Part shown: positions 16,886 through 24,306 of the stretch, in pieces
Position numbering within the stretch: position 1 is the stretch's first letter
Layout: each line of letters opens with the position of its first letter
Assembly (NCBI GenBank): GCA_964011275.1
Contig: CAXGOB010000026.1
Span: forward strand, 1 to 56,580
From: UBA7328 sp002471345
GTDB taxonomy: Bacteria > Bacteroidota > Bacteroidia > Chitinophagales > Saprospiraceae
Length of the DNA stretch: 56,580 bases
Direction: 5' to 3'
The notes under the pieces: generated by a model
What the model was told of the DNA's origin: nothing
What the model saw: only the letters and a program-made list of their open reading frames with translations
Databases searched by the model: none
Position numbers and translations under genes: made by a program

Positions 16886-17593
16886 TTATTTTTCTTTTAA
16901 GGTGTCATATAGAGCTAATCCAGAAAAGTAAATGAGCACACTATAAGCACTAATTACAATACCCAAAGGTTTCTGCGGGTAGTAGTATAATGCGCCTAGT
17001 ATAGTAAATACGAATGCGCAAAAAGCAAATAAAGAAGGAATTTTTAATCTGTGGTTTTGACTTGGATAAGCCATTTTGATTGGTATGAAGTGTAGAGCCG
17101 CTATTAAGGCAGTGATCCAAATGTAATGGATTGAATTATAGTCAGTTATGAAGATGTAGTAGAACAAAACCATATTCCATAATACCGGGAATCCAATGAA
17201 GTATTTATCAGCAGTTACCATTTCTGCTCTGCCATAATATAAAGCAGAAACAAGAACAATAACTAAAGACAATGTAAGTAACCAAGGATCAGGGACTAAT
17301 GCCAATTCGTAAAACATATATGCCGGGATAAATGCATAATTCACAAAATCGACTACATAGTCTATATTTTTGCCTTGTATAAAAGGTAAGTTTTCTTCTA
17401 CATTGAACAATCGGGCAAAGAATCCATCAACTCCGTCAATGACTAAGGCAAGGACAAGCCAAAACATGGCCATTTTCCAGTCATGATTTTTTGTGGCGAG
17501 CAAGGCTAAAAATCCTACAACTATGCCTGAAGCAGTAAAAACATGAACCAACCAAGCCATAATAATAGAAGACGTTCTTGTACTTTTAGTCAA
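16886..17593 (-). CDS. pcs: Phosphatidylcholine synthase (CDP-diacylglycerol:choline phosphatidyltransferase)
   Basis: A 235-residue integral membrane CDP-alcohol phosphatidyltransferase with about eight hydrophobic segments. The active-site motif starts at D56: DG-x2-AR-x12-G-x3-D-x3-D, ending G74, D78, D82. The 12-residue spacing is, as I recall, the signature that separates Pcs from other CDP-alcohol enzymes. The N-terminal AWLVHVFTASG segment is also typical of Pcs. The reaction is CDP-diacylglycerol plus choline to phosphatidylcholine plus CMP. The frame begins at TTG (17593); an ATG at 17560 (MAWLVH) is an alternative start. The divergent neighbour is a CHT1-like choline transporter, which strongly supports the choline assignment. 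Confidence 0.87.
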   Translation of the reverse strand: MTKSTRTSSIIMAWLVHVFTASGIVVGFLALLATKNHDWKMAMFWLVLALVIDGVDGFFARLFNVEENLPFIQGKNIDYVVDFVNYAFIPAYMFYELALVPDPWLLTLSLVIVLVSALYYGRAEMVTADKYFIGFPVLWNMVLFYYIFITDYNSIHYIWITALIAALHFIPIKMAYPSQNHRLKIPSLFAFCAFVFTILGALYYYPQKPLGIVISAYSVLIYFSGLALYDTLKEK

Positions 17594-17673
17594 AATGTTT
17601 TGTCGTTTATAGAAAGCTAAGGAATCAAAGATGTCAAAATAATCTATTTTGCACTTCCTGAGTTGAGAATTCG

Positions 17674-19257
17674 ATGAGATTAGATAAAAGTACTATTCAA
17701 AGTATTATCATAATGACCATTCTGCTGTCATTATCAACTATTTATATTTTTTATTTTACCGCATCTGATGTCTCATGGACGAGTCTACTAATAGTTGGAT
17801 TTTTCTACATCGGAATTGTTGGTTTTGGTATTTACGCCTCAGCAAGGAAATCTGAGGAAGATGTAAATGAAGTATTATTAGCAGGTCGAAAGATTCCTCT
17901 TTTTATGGCCATTTTCACTATGAGTGCCACGTGGATAGGAGGAGGGTTTATCAATGGAACAGCAGAGAATACTTATAATACTGGATTTGGGTTGATTTGG
18001 GTACAGGCTCCATGGGGTTATGCACTCAGTTTGATTGTAGGTGGACTATTTTTTGCGCGAAAAATGAGAGATGAAGGATATAAAACGATGTTGGATCCTT
18101 TAGAACAAAAATTTGGTAAAAGAATGGCTTCAGTTTTGTTCCTTCCTGCCCTCAGTGGAGAGATATTTTGGTCTGCAGCAATCCTCACTGCCCTAGGTAC
18201 TACTTTCGGAATCATTCTCGGGATTAACTTACAAGCAGCTATTGTGATTTCAGCTTTAATTGCAATTGCTTATACTGCCATTGGTGGATTATGGGCTGTT
18301 GCAATAACCGACATGCTTCAGCTGAGTTTGCTTTTTATTGGACTTCTTTTAGTATTGCCTTTTGCTGTTAGTCATTTAGGTGGATTTTCTGACACTTGGA
18401 TCCTTTATCAAGAAAAAATGGGTGCATTGGCAACTCTTCTTCCCTCAAAAGGAGCTCTAGGTGAATACTACTGGCAGTGGTGGGACTATGCTCTCTTGCT
18501 TATTTTTGGGGGTGTACCTTGGCAAGTATATTTTCAAAGGGTGCTTTCAGCAAAAGATGCTGATACGGCAGTACGACTTTCTTTTTTTGCGGCCTTTATT
18601 TGCATTTTGGCTGCTATTCCTGCCTCTATGATAGGAATGATTGGAGCCGTTACAGATTGGGCCGCAATGGGTCTGCCGGCTCCTGAAACTTCAGCAAGTG
18701 TTCTTCCTCATGTAATGAGGTATCTGACTCCTTCTATAATTGGAGCAATAGGGTTAGGTGCTATAGCGGCAGCAGTTATGTCTTCTGTTGATTCTTCTAT
18801 TCTTTCAGCAGCATCTATGTCCACCTGGAATGTTTATCGACCATTAGTAAAACCGAATATAACACCAACTAACCTAGCGAAAGTCCTAAAGAGATGTATT
18901 TGGATAATTGGAATAGCGGCAACAATTTTAGCACTGAACATTGAAAGTGTATATGAGTTATGGTTTTTATGTAGTGACTTTGTGTACTGCCTACTTTTCC
19001 CTCCTTTAGTGTGTGCTCTTTTTGATAAAAAATCTAACGTATATGGTGCTGCTTTTGGTTTTGTTGTAGCTGCTACTCTTCGTTTTGGAGGTGGAGATGT
19101 GACTTTAGGAATTCCAGCCTTTATCAATTATCCAATGATGGCAGAAGGACAATCTCTTTTTCCTTTTAGAACACTTGCCATGTTTTCTGGGCTGACAACT
19201 ATTATACTAGTTTCCAGAATTGCTTCTTTGCTCAAAATGAGATATTCACTTGACTGA
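17674..19257 (+). CDS. Sodium:choline symporter, CHT1/SLC5A7-like
   Basis: A 527-residue sodium:solute symporter with about 13 hydrophobic segments. It resembles the animal high-affinity choline transporter far more than PutP or generic SSS proteins. Shared landmarks are FTMSATWIGGGFINGTAE (81-98), TMLDP and GKRM (138-151), SGEIFWSAAI (161-170), GGVPWQVYFQRV (279-290) and AAVMSSVDSSILSA. W87, W166 and W283 match human W62, W141 and W254, which I recall as choline-site tryptophans. It is divergent from phosphatidylcholine synthase across 80 bases, consistent with choline import feeding that enzyme. A CTATTTTG -7-like sequence lies at 17644-17651. Confidence 0.87.
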   Translation: MRLDKSTIQSIIIMTILLSLSTIYIFYFTASDVSWTSLLIVGFFYIGIVGFGIYASARKSEEDVNEVLLAGRKIPLFMAIFTMSATWIGGGFINGTAENTYNTGFGLIWVQAPWGYALSLIVGGLFFARKMRDEGYKTMLDPLEQKFGKRMASVLFLPALSGEIFWSAAILTALGTTFGIILGINLQAAIVISALIAIAYTAIGGLWAVAITDMLQLSLLFIGLLLVLPFAVSHLGGFSDTWILYQEKMGALATLLPSKGALGEYYWQWWDYALLLIFGGVPWQVYFQRVLSAKDADTAVRLSFFAAFICILAAIPASMIGMIGAVTDWAAMGLPAPETSASVLPHVMRYLTPSIIGAIGLGAIAAAVMSSVDSSILSAASMSTWNVYRPLVKPNITPTNLAKVLKRCIWIIGIAATILALNIESVYELWFLCSDFVYCLLFPPLVCALFDKKSNVYGAAFGFVVAATLRFGGGDVTLGIPAFINYPMMAEGQSLFPFRTLAMFSGLTTIILVSRIASLLKMRYSLD

Positions 19258-19290
19258 TATTGTAAGAGTTATCATCTCAATAATCAGCTA

Positions 19291-19821
19291 TCAGCCCTGG
19301 CCTTGAAAGTATCTAATCATGATTCTCTCTAAATACTTTTGATCTACAACATCGAATGATTTTGGAAGGGTACTGTCTACATCAAAAACAGCAATAAGGT
19401 CTTTTTTTGAATCAAAAACTGGGATCACAATTTCAGATTTTGAATTTGGATCACATGATATATGCTCAGTGCCTTGAACTAATATATCTACATCCTCCAC
19501 AATTTTAGTATGTTTTGACATTGCGACATTACCACATACCCCTTTACCTAATTCTATGTGAAGGCATCCTAAAGTCCCCTGATATGGCCCAATTGATAAT
19601 CTTCCATTTGACACTAAATAAAATCCAACCCAATAGAAGTAGGGAAGATGTGTCTTTAGTATAGAGTTGATACTGGACATTTTAAGAATGGTGTCATTTT
19701 CACCTTCTAATAATAACCCTAGTTCAGTGAAGGCGTGCTGATAAGCTTCTTCTTTCTCACTTAATGAAAAATTTATGGATGGTTTTATGAAGTAGGGCAT
19801 TTGATTTGAAGAGTTGGACAT
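19291..19821 (-). CDS. msrC: Free methionine-(R)-sulfoxide reductase (GAF-domain fRMsr)
   Basis: A 176-residue cytoplasmic GAF-domain enzyme that reduces free methionine-R-sulfoxide. The three family cysteines are present in TLGCLHI, GKGVCGN and HISCDPNSKSEIVIP, together with the YWVGFY motif. The open frame extends to 19860, but that part lies inside the terminator of the upstream gene, so the ATG at 19821 (MSNSSNQ) is chosen; MPYFIKP seven codons later is also possible. It is convergent with the choline symporter and follows the Gfo/Idh/MocA gene, from which it is separated by a strong terminator. Confidence 0.88.
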   Translation of the reverse strand: MSNSSNQMPYFIKPSINFSLSEKEEAYQHAFTELGLLLEGENDTILKMSSINSILKTHLPYFYWVGFYLVSNGRLSIGPYQGTLGCLHIELGKGVCGNVAMSKHTKIVEDVDILVQGTEHISCDPNSKSEIVIPVFDSKKDLIAVFDVDSTLPKSFDVVDQKYLERIMIRYFQGQG

Positions 19822-19844
19822 TCTTTGTACTTGTTTAACTGAAT

Positions 19845-19881
19845 AAAAAAGAGCCAACATTCAATTGAATATCAGCTCTTT
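19845..19881 (-). terminator. Rho-independent terminator of the Gfo/Idh/MocA gene
   Basis: On the minus strand AAAGAGC pairs with GCTCTTT, and the interior ATTCAATTGAAT palindrome extends the hairpin. Six T residues follow. It lies 23 bases beyond the oxidoreductase stop and shows that msrC must have its own promoter and a start codon below 19845. Confidence 0.78.
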
Positions 19882-19903
19882 ATGTTTTATGGTAGAATTG
19901 AAT

Positions 19904-21385
19904 CTATATCAACTTCCACCCATCACGATATGGTCTGCCTACAAATTGATTCGCTTCCTCAAAATTAGTCACCTTCATATTGTCACCATCCCAGATTAGT
20001 TTCTTTCTACCAAAGAAATCTCTTCTTCCACTTTCTCCTTCTTTTGCAAGAGCGTAACTTCTTATAGCTAGGTTGCCCATTAAAACAGTTTCAGTCATAG
20101 GCCCACTATAGTCAAACGAAGAGGTCAATGATTGATGTGCTTTGCTGCCAAATCCTTCTTTACAAGCTTTTGTCCATGCATACTGATGTCCAGATTCAGG
20201 TTTGTCTTGATAAGGAATACCTGCTTCATAATCATCTGGCATTTCTACCATCTCCTGACCTTTTTTATAAAGTCTAGGCACTCTGCCATATGTTCCACAA
20301 CTCATTACTCCTTTATCACCTATCATTATCACCCCATTTCCACTTCCTTCCTCGCCAATAAAGTGATCAGCTGGGATAAGGTCTGGGTGAAAAGGTCTTA
20401 TTCCTCCATCACTCCAGTTGAATTTAATATCTGATGGATTCTTTTCTGTAGCTCCAAATTTCAACTGTACACTTGCACTTGGAGGGCATCCTTCAGGTAT
20501 AAATTCTGGTACCCAGTCTCTCGTGAATACTTGCCCTACACTACATTCTACTTCAGTAGGATATCCCAATTCTAATATTCTGAAAGGACTATCAATTAAA
20601 TGACATCCCATATCTCCGAGTGCTCCAGTACCGAAATTCCACCATCCTCTCCATTTGAACGGGTGAAACAATGGGTGATAATCCATATACTCTGCTGGTC
20701 CTATAAAGAGATCCCAATCTTCTTTGTTTAAATGAGTGGGCATTTCAGGCTTTTCTGATGGAAATGGAATTCCTTGTGGCCAAACTGGTCTATTAGTCCA
20801 TACATGTACTTCATTCACAGTGCCTATTTCACCTGCATTGTACCAATCTACTAGTTGTTGTTGGGCCGGATTGGAGGCTCCTTGATTTCCCATTTGAGAC
20901 ACTACTTTATGCTTCCTTGCTCCTTCAGTGAGCTGCCTTGCTTCATAAATATTATGCGTTAATGGCTTTTGTACATATACATGCATTCCTTCTCTCATAG
21001 CTGACATAGCTGCGACACCATGCATATGGTCAGGACCTGATATAGTAACGGCATCAATCTCATCCTTCATTTCGCTAAGCATAATTCTAAAGTCCTTATA
21101 GAATTTAGCTTTTGGCCATTTTTCCATTGCGTTTTTAGCGAGTTTTGTATCAATATCACAAATTGCTACTACATTATTCTCACCATCAGCATATGCATTC
21201 CTAATGTCAGACCAGCCTTTTCCACCGGCACCTATACAAGCAATGTTTAATTTGTCTGACGGCGCTATAAATCCTTTTCCACCTAAGACATGGCGAGGTA
21301 CTATCATGAATCCTGCCGCTGCTGAAGCAGTAGATTTCATAAATCCTCTTCTGGATGGATGTACACTATTTTTCTTTTTATTCAT
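19904..21385 (-). CDS. Tat-exported Gfo/Idh/MocA family oxidoreductase
   Basis: A 493-residue protein with a twin-arginine signal (SRRGFMKSTASAAAGFM, about 11-27), then a Rossmann domain (IACIGAGGKG, VVAICDID) and the catalytic-type motif VQKPL near 138-142. Long C-terminal segments (PVWPQG, FKWRGWWNFGTGALGDMGCHLID) are typical of the large periplasmic subgroup found with sugar-catabolism loci in Bacteroidota and Planctomycetota. Such enzymes carry NAD(P) through the Tat system and oxidise or rearrange carbohydrate derivatives. The substrate is unknown. It is a single-gene transcript by the terminator at 19845. Confidence 0.9.
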   Translation of the reverse strand: MNKKKNSVHPSRRGFMKSTASAAAGFMIVPRHVLGGKGFIAPSDKLNIACIGAGGKGWSDIRNAYADGENNVVAICDIDTKLAKNAMEKWPKAKFYKDFRIMLSEMKDEIDAVTISGPDHMHGVAAMSAMREGMHVYVQKPLTHNIYEARQLTEGARKHKVVSQMGNQGASNPAQQQLVDWYNAGEIGTVNEVHVWTNRPVWPQGIPFPSEKPEMPTHLNKEDWDLFIGPAEYMDYHPLFHPFKWRGWWNFGTGALGDMGCHLIDSPFRILELGYPTEVECSVGQVFTRDWVPEFIPEGCPPSASVQLKFGATEKNPSDIKFNWSDGGIRPFHPDLIPADHFIGEEGSGNGVIMIGDKGVMSCGTYGRVPRLYKKGQEMVEMPDDYEAGIPYQDKPESGHQYAWTKACKEGFGSKAHQSLTSSFDYSGPMTETVLMGNLAIRSYALAKEGESGRRDFFGRKKLIWDGDNMKVTNFEEANQFVGRPYRDGWKLI

Positions 21386-21527
21386 TTGTCAAATTTTCAG
21401 ATCGTCTAAAATAGGAATCAATATGATAAAATGCACCTCATGTTTTCAATAATTGGGTTTCATAAGAATTATTTATGAAAATTTTGGCTTATAAAAAGAT
21501 TGTATGTGGACATATAACTTCTGGAAA

Positions 21528-22493
21528 CTAAACAATTCTAGATGTCATTTCTTCTCCATTGAGAAAGGCTATAATATTTCCTAAAGCCTCATTCATCATA
21601 TTCGCTCTTGCTTCATGAGTACCAGTACCACTATGCGGTGTAAGGACTACATTGTTTAATTCAAAAAATGCTGGGTTGGCATTAGGCTCATTTTCAAAAA
21701 CATCGATTGCAGCTCCTGCTATTTTTTCAGATTGAAGATGTGTTATGAGATCATTCTCATTTATTACTCCACCCCTAGCAGTATTAATCAGGTATGAACT
21801 TGGTTTCATCATATCAAGTTCTTTTTTGGATATTATGTCTCTTGTGGTATCATTCAGAGGGGTGTGAATAGAAATAATATCCGATGAAGATAGAAGAGTG
21901 TTTAAATCTGCATATGAGACATCCGATTCAGCTTCAATTTCCGCTAAGAGTCTATTTCTATTGAAATAAATTACTTTCATTTCTAGAGCTTTAGCTCTTT
22001 TCGCTACAGCCTTACCTATTCTTCCCATTCCTATAATTCCTAAAGTCTTTCCTTCTGGAGAATGTCCTAATTCTTTACTGTTGTACCAGTCTTCTAATGA
22101 ATTTGATTTTAATCTTCTATCGTGATTGGATATTTTTCTCATTAATGTGAGCATTAATCCTATCATGTGGTTAGCGGTAGGATTTGTAGTCGACCTAGGT
22201 GTATTTGATACGGCTATTCCAAGCTTTTGAGCGGCAGCAGTATCAATATTGTCATAACCAACTCCATAATTTGCTACAATTTTTAATTTCTTGGCTTTTG
22301 AATAAAGTTCCTCATTTACAACTATGTTCATATTTAACATGCCATCATAATGTTCAATTTTTTCTAAAACTTCAGTTCTACGATTCTGAATGTTTTTTAG
22401 AACATCAATTTGAAATTTATCCTGAAGGGAATCAAAACGCATTGGATTTAGAGGCCATGTAATCAATATTTTTGGTCTGTTAGGAAAACTCAT
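21528..22493 (-). CDS. D-2-hydroxyacid dehydrogenase (glyoxylate/hydroxypyruvate reductase type)
   Basis: A 321-residue NAD(P)-dependent dehydrogenase. The cofactor loop is GIIGMGRIGKAVAKRA, and the catalytic Arg, Glu and His appear in NTARGGV, FENEPNAN and TPHSGTGTHEAR. N-terminal ANYGVGYDNID is the usual substrate-domain motif. It reduces a short 2-keto acid such as glyoxylate or hydroxypyruvate; the exact substrate is open. It is divergent from the class II aldolase operon and shares with it a 144-base region that contains an inverted repeat at 22581-22614. Confidence 0.9.
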   Translation of the reverse strand: MSFPNRPKILITWPLNPMRFDSLQDKFQIDVLKNIQNRRTEVLEKIEHYDGMLNMNIVVNEELYSKAKKLKIVANYGVGYDNIDTAAAQKLGIAVSNTPRSTTNPTANHMIGLMLTLMRKISNHDRRLKSNSLEDWYNSKELGHSPEGKTLGIIGMGRIGKAVAKRAKALEMKVIYFNRNRLLAEIEAESDVSYADLNTLLSSSDIISIHTPLNDTTRDIISKKELDMMKPSSYLINTARGGVINENDLITHLQSEKIAGAAIDVFENEPNANPAFFELNNVVLTPHSGTGTHEARANMMNEALGNIIAFLNGEEMTSRIV

Positions 22494-22580
22494 TCTAATG
22501 ATTCTTTTGTGACATGAAAAATAAAGACAAGTCTAAAATTATTTTCAAGAGTTGAACTCTTTTAATGTATTCTTTTTATA

Positions 22581-22614
22581 AATTACCTTCTTCAATATCA
22601 ATATAGAGGTAATT
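22581..22614. repeat. Inverted repeat AATTACC-N20-GGTAATT, candidate operator
   Basis: Seven-base arms with a 20-base AT-rich spacer lie 24 bases before the aldolase ATG, between the divergent dehydrogenase and aldolase operons. It may be a dimeric regulator site or a 5' leader hairpin. No regulator gene is adjacent. Confidence 0.35.
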
Positions 22615-22637
22615 AATATTTATACAACAAAAAGAAT

Positions 22638-23420
22638 ATGGCAGTAAGAAATCCAGAACATGTGAAGGGAATGGTCCCAACGAGGGCTTCTATTGAAGAA
22701 GAAAGGCAACATAGAAAAATACAATTAGCGGGAGCATTCCGAGTATTTGGAAAATTTGGATTTTCTGAAGGTGTCGCAGGGCATATTACAGCTCGTGATC
22801 CAGAACATGAAGACATGTTTTGGGTAAATCCATTCGGCATATCATTTAATAGAATGACCGCTTCAGACTTAATCTTAGTTGATCATGATGGTAAAATTGT
22901 AGAAGGTAAGCATGAAAATCTCAATCAAGCAGCTTTTGCTATTCATTCAAGAGTACATGCAGCAAGACCTGATGTGATTGCTGCAGCCCATTCTCATTCT
23001 GTTTACGGAAAAACATGGTCATGCTTGGGTAGGTTACTTGATCCATTGACCCAAGATGCATGTGCTTTTTTTGAAGACCATGCTATTTATGATGATTATA
23101 CAGGAGTGGTTTTGGATACTTCCGAAGGAGACAACATAGCAAAGGCTTTGCAAGATAAAAAGGCCGCAATTCTCAAAAATCATGGTCTTCTTACTGTAGG
23201 AGCCAATGTAGAAGAGGCTGCTTGGTGGTTCATTTGTATGGAGCGATGCTGCCATGCTCAGATTCTGGCTGAAAGTACAGGAATAAAACCGATTCCAATT
23301 GATCCTGCTACTGCTCGGAGCACAAGAGACAATGAAGTGGGCTTTCCTGCTGCAGGCTGGTTTCAGTATCAACCTATTTGGCAAGATATTATAACTGCAT
23401 ATCCTGAATTGACTTCCTAA
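22638..23420 (+). CDS. Class II aldolase/adducin family protein
   Basis: A 260-residue cytoplasmic protein of the class II aldolase/adducin fold. Metal-site histidines are seen in AAAHSHSVYG and in KNHGLLTVG, and SEGVAGHITARDPE forms the N-terminal core. The family includes L-fuculose-phosphate and ribulose-phosphate enzymes and adducin-like proteins without assigned reaction; this one resembles the latter group, often annotated with keto-acid or aromatic catabolism. It heads an operon with an esterase 16 bases downstream and a dehalogenase-like protein nine bases further on, so a role in breaking down an organic substrate is likely but unproven. Confidence 0.85.
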   Translation: MAVRNPEHVKGMVPTRASIEEERQHRKIQLAGAFRVFGKFGFSEGVAGHITARDPEHEDMFWVNPFGISFNRMTASDLILVDHDGKIVEGKHENLNQAAFAIHSRVHAARPDVIAAAHSHSVYGKTWSCLGRLLDPLTQDACAFFEDHAIYDDYTGVVLDTSEGDNIAKALQDKKAAILKNHGLLTVGANVEEAAWWFICMERCCHAQILAESTGIKPIPIDPATARSTRDNEVGFPAAGWFQYQPIWQDIITAYPELTS

Positions 23421-23436
23421 TTAAAAACAGATTAAA

Positions 23437-24297
23437 ATGCGTTTCATTACAATTATTGTTCTTATGATTTCAGTATCCATTTCTGCTCAAGAAATAGTGC
23501 AAATTCAAGTGAATAATTCTCCATCTGATGTAGAATGGCCAAACGAGGAAAGCTCTTATTTTAACAATACTTGGCAAACTCAGACAGTAGCTAATGTTTC
23601 TATACCAACAATGGAAGTCTTTAGACCGGATCCAGCTAAAGCAAATGGTACAAGTATGGTTATTTGCCCAGGAGGAGGAATGTATTTGTTATCCATAGAA
23701 TCTGAAGGGAATCAGGTAGCAAAATGGTTAACTGATCAAGGAGTAACAGCTTTTGTTTTAAAGTATAGACTCGTACCTACAGGAGATGATGGAGCTGAAG
23801 ATTTGAGTGACGATGGCATGGGAGTAGGGAAGAAGGCCTCAAATATGCTCAAATATGCTCACGAAGATGCTTTAAATGCAATCACTCACATCAGAAAAAA
23901 CGTGCAAGAATATGGCGTTGAATCTGATAAAATAGGACTTATGGGATTCTCTGCAGGTGGTGCAGTTACTATGGAAGCTACTTACAAATCTCAAGAAGTA
24001 AATAGACCTAATTTCATAGTGCCCGTATATGCATGGATGAGTATTGTAGCTGAGCAAGAGGTTCCAGATTACAAACCTCCAATGAATGCAGTTTGTGCTA
24101 CAGATGACCCTTTATTTTTAGCTCCTGCAAGTGTAGAATTGTATTCTGACTGGATCAAAAAAGGAGCTACAGCAGAACTTCATATGTATGCCAAGGGGGG
24201 ACATGGGTTCGGAATGAAGACACAAAATCTTCCCACAGACAAATGGATAGAAAGAGTGGGAGAGTGGATGGATACAATGGGCTATATGAAAAATTAA
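23437..24297 (+). CDS. Secreted alpha/beta hydrolase, BD-FAE/acetyl-xylan-esterase-like
   Basis: A 286-residue protein with a signal peptide (cleavage near ISAQ, residues 15-18). The oxyanion motif is CPGGGMY (77-83), the nucleophile is S172 in GFSAGG, and the likely Asp and His are in CATDDPLF and GGHGFGM. The fold matches small BD-FAE-type carbohydrate esterases, which remove acetyl or feruloyl groups. It is exported to the periplasm while its operon neighbours are cytoplasmic. An 11-base direct repeat near 23846-23866 encodes NMLKYAHE and is not meaningful. Confidence 0.85.
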   Translation: MRFITIIVLMISVSISAQEIVQIQVNNSPSDVEWPNEESSYFNNTWQTQTVANVSIPTMEVFRPDPAKANGTSMVICPGGGMYLLSIESEGNQVAKWLTDQGVTAFVLKYRLVPTGDDGAEDLSDDGMGVGKKASNMLKYAHEDALNAITHIRKNVQEYGVESDKIGLMGFSAGGAVTMEATYKSQEVNRPNFIVPVYAWMSIVAEQEVPDYKPPMNAVCATDDPLFLAPASVELYSDWIKKGATAELHMYAKGGHGFGMKTQNLPTDKWIERVGEWMDTMGYMKN

Positions 24298-24306
24298 CCG
24301 ATCTAA

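Noticed and set aside
23844..23868. Short tandem direct repeat CAAATATGCT
   Set aside because: It lies in the esterase coding sequence, occurs only twice and preserves the reading frame; no sign of a functional repeat.
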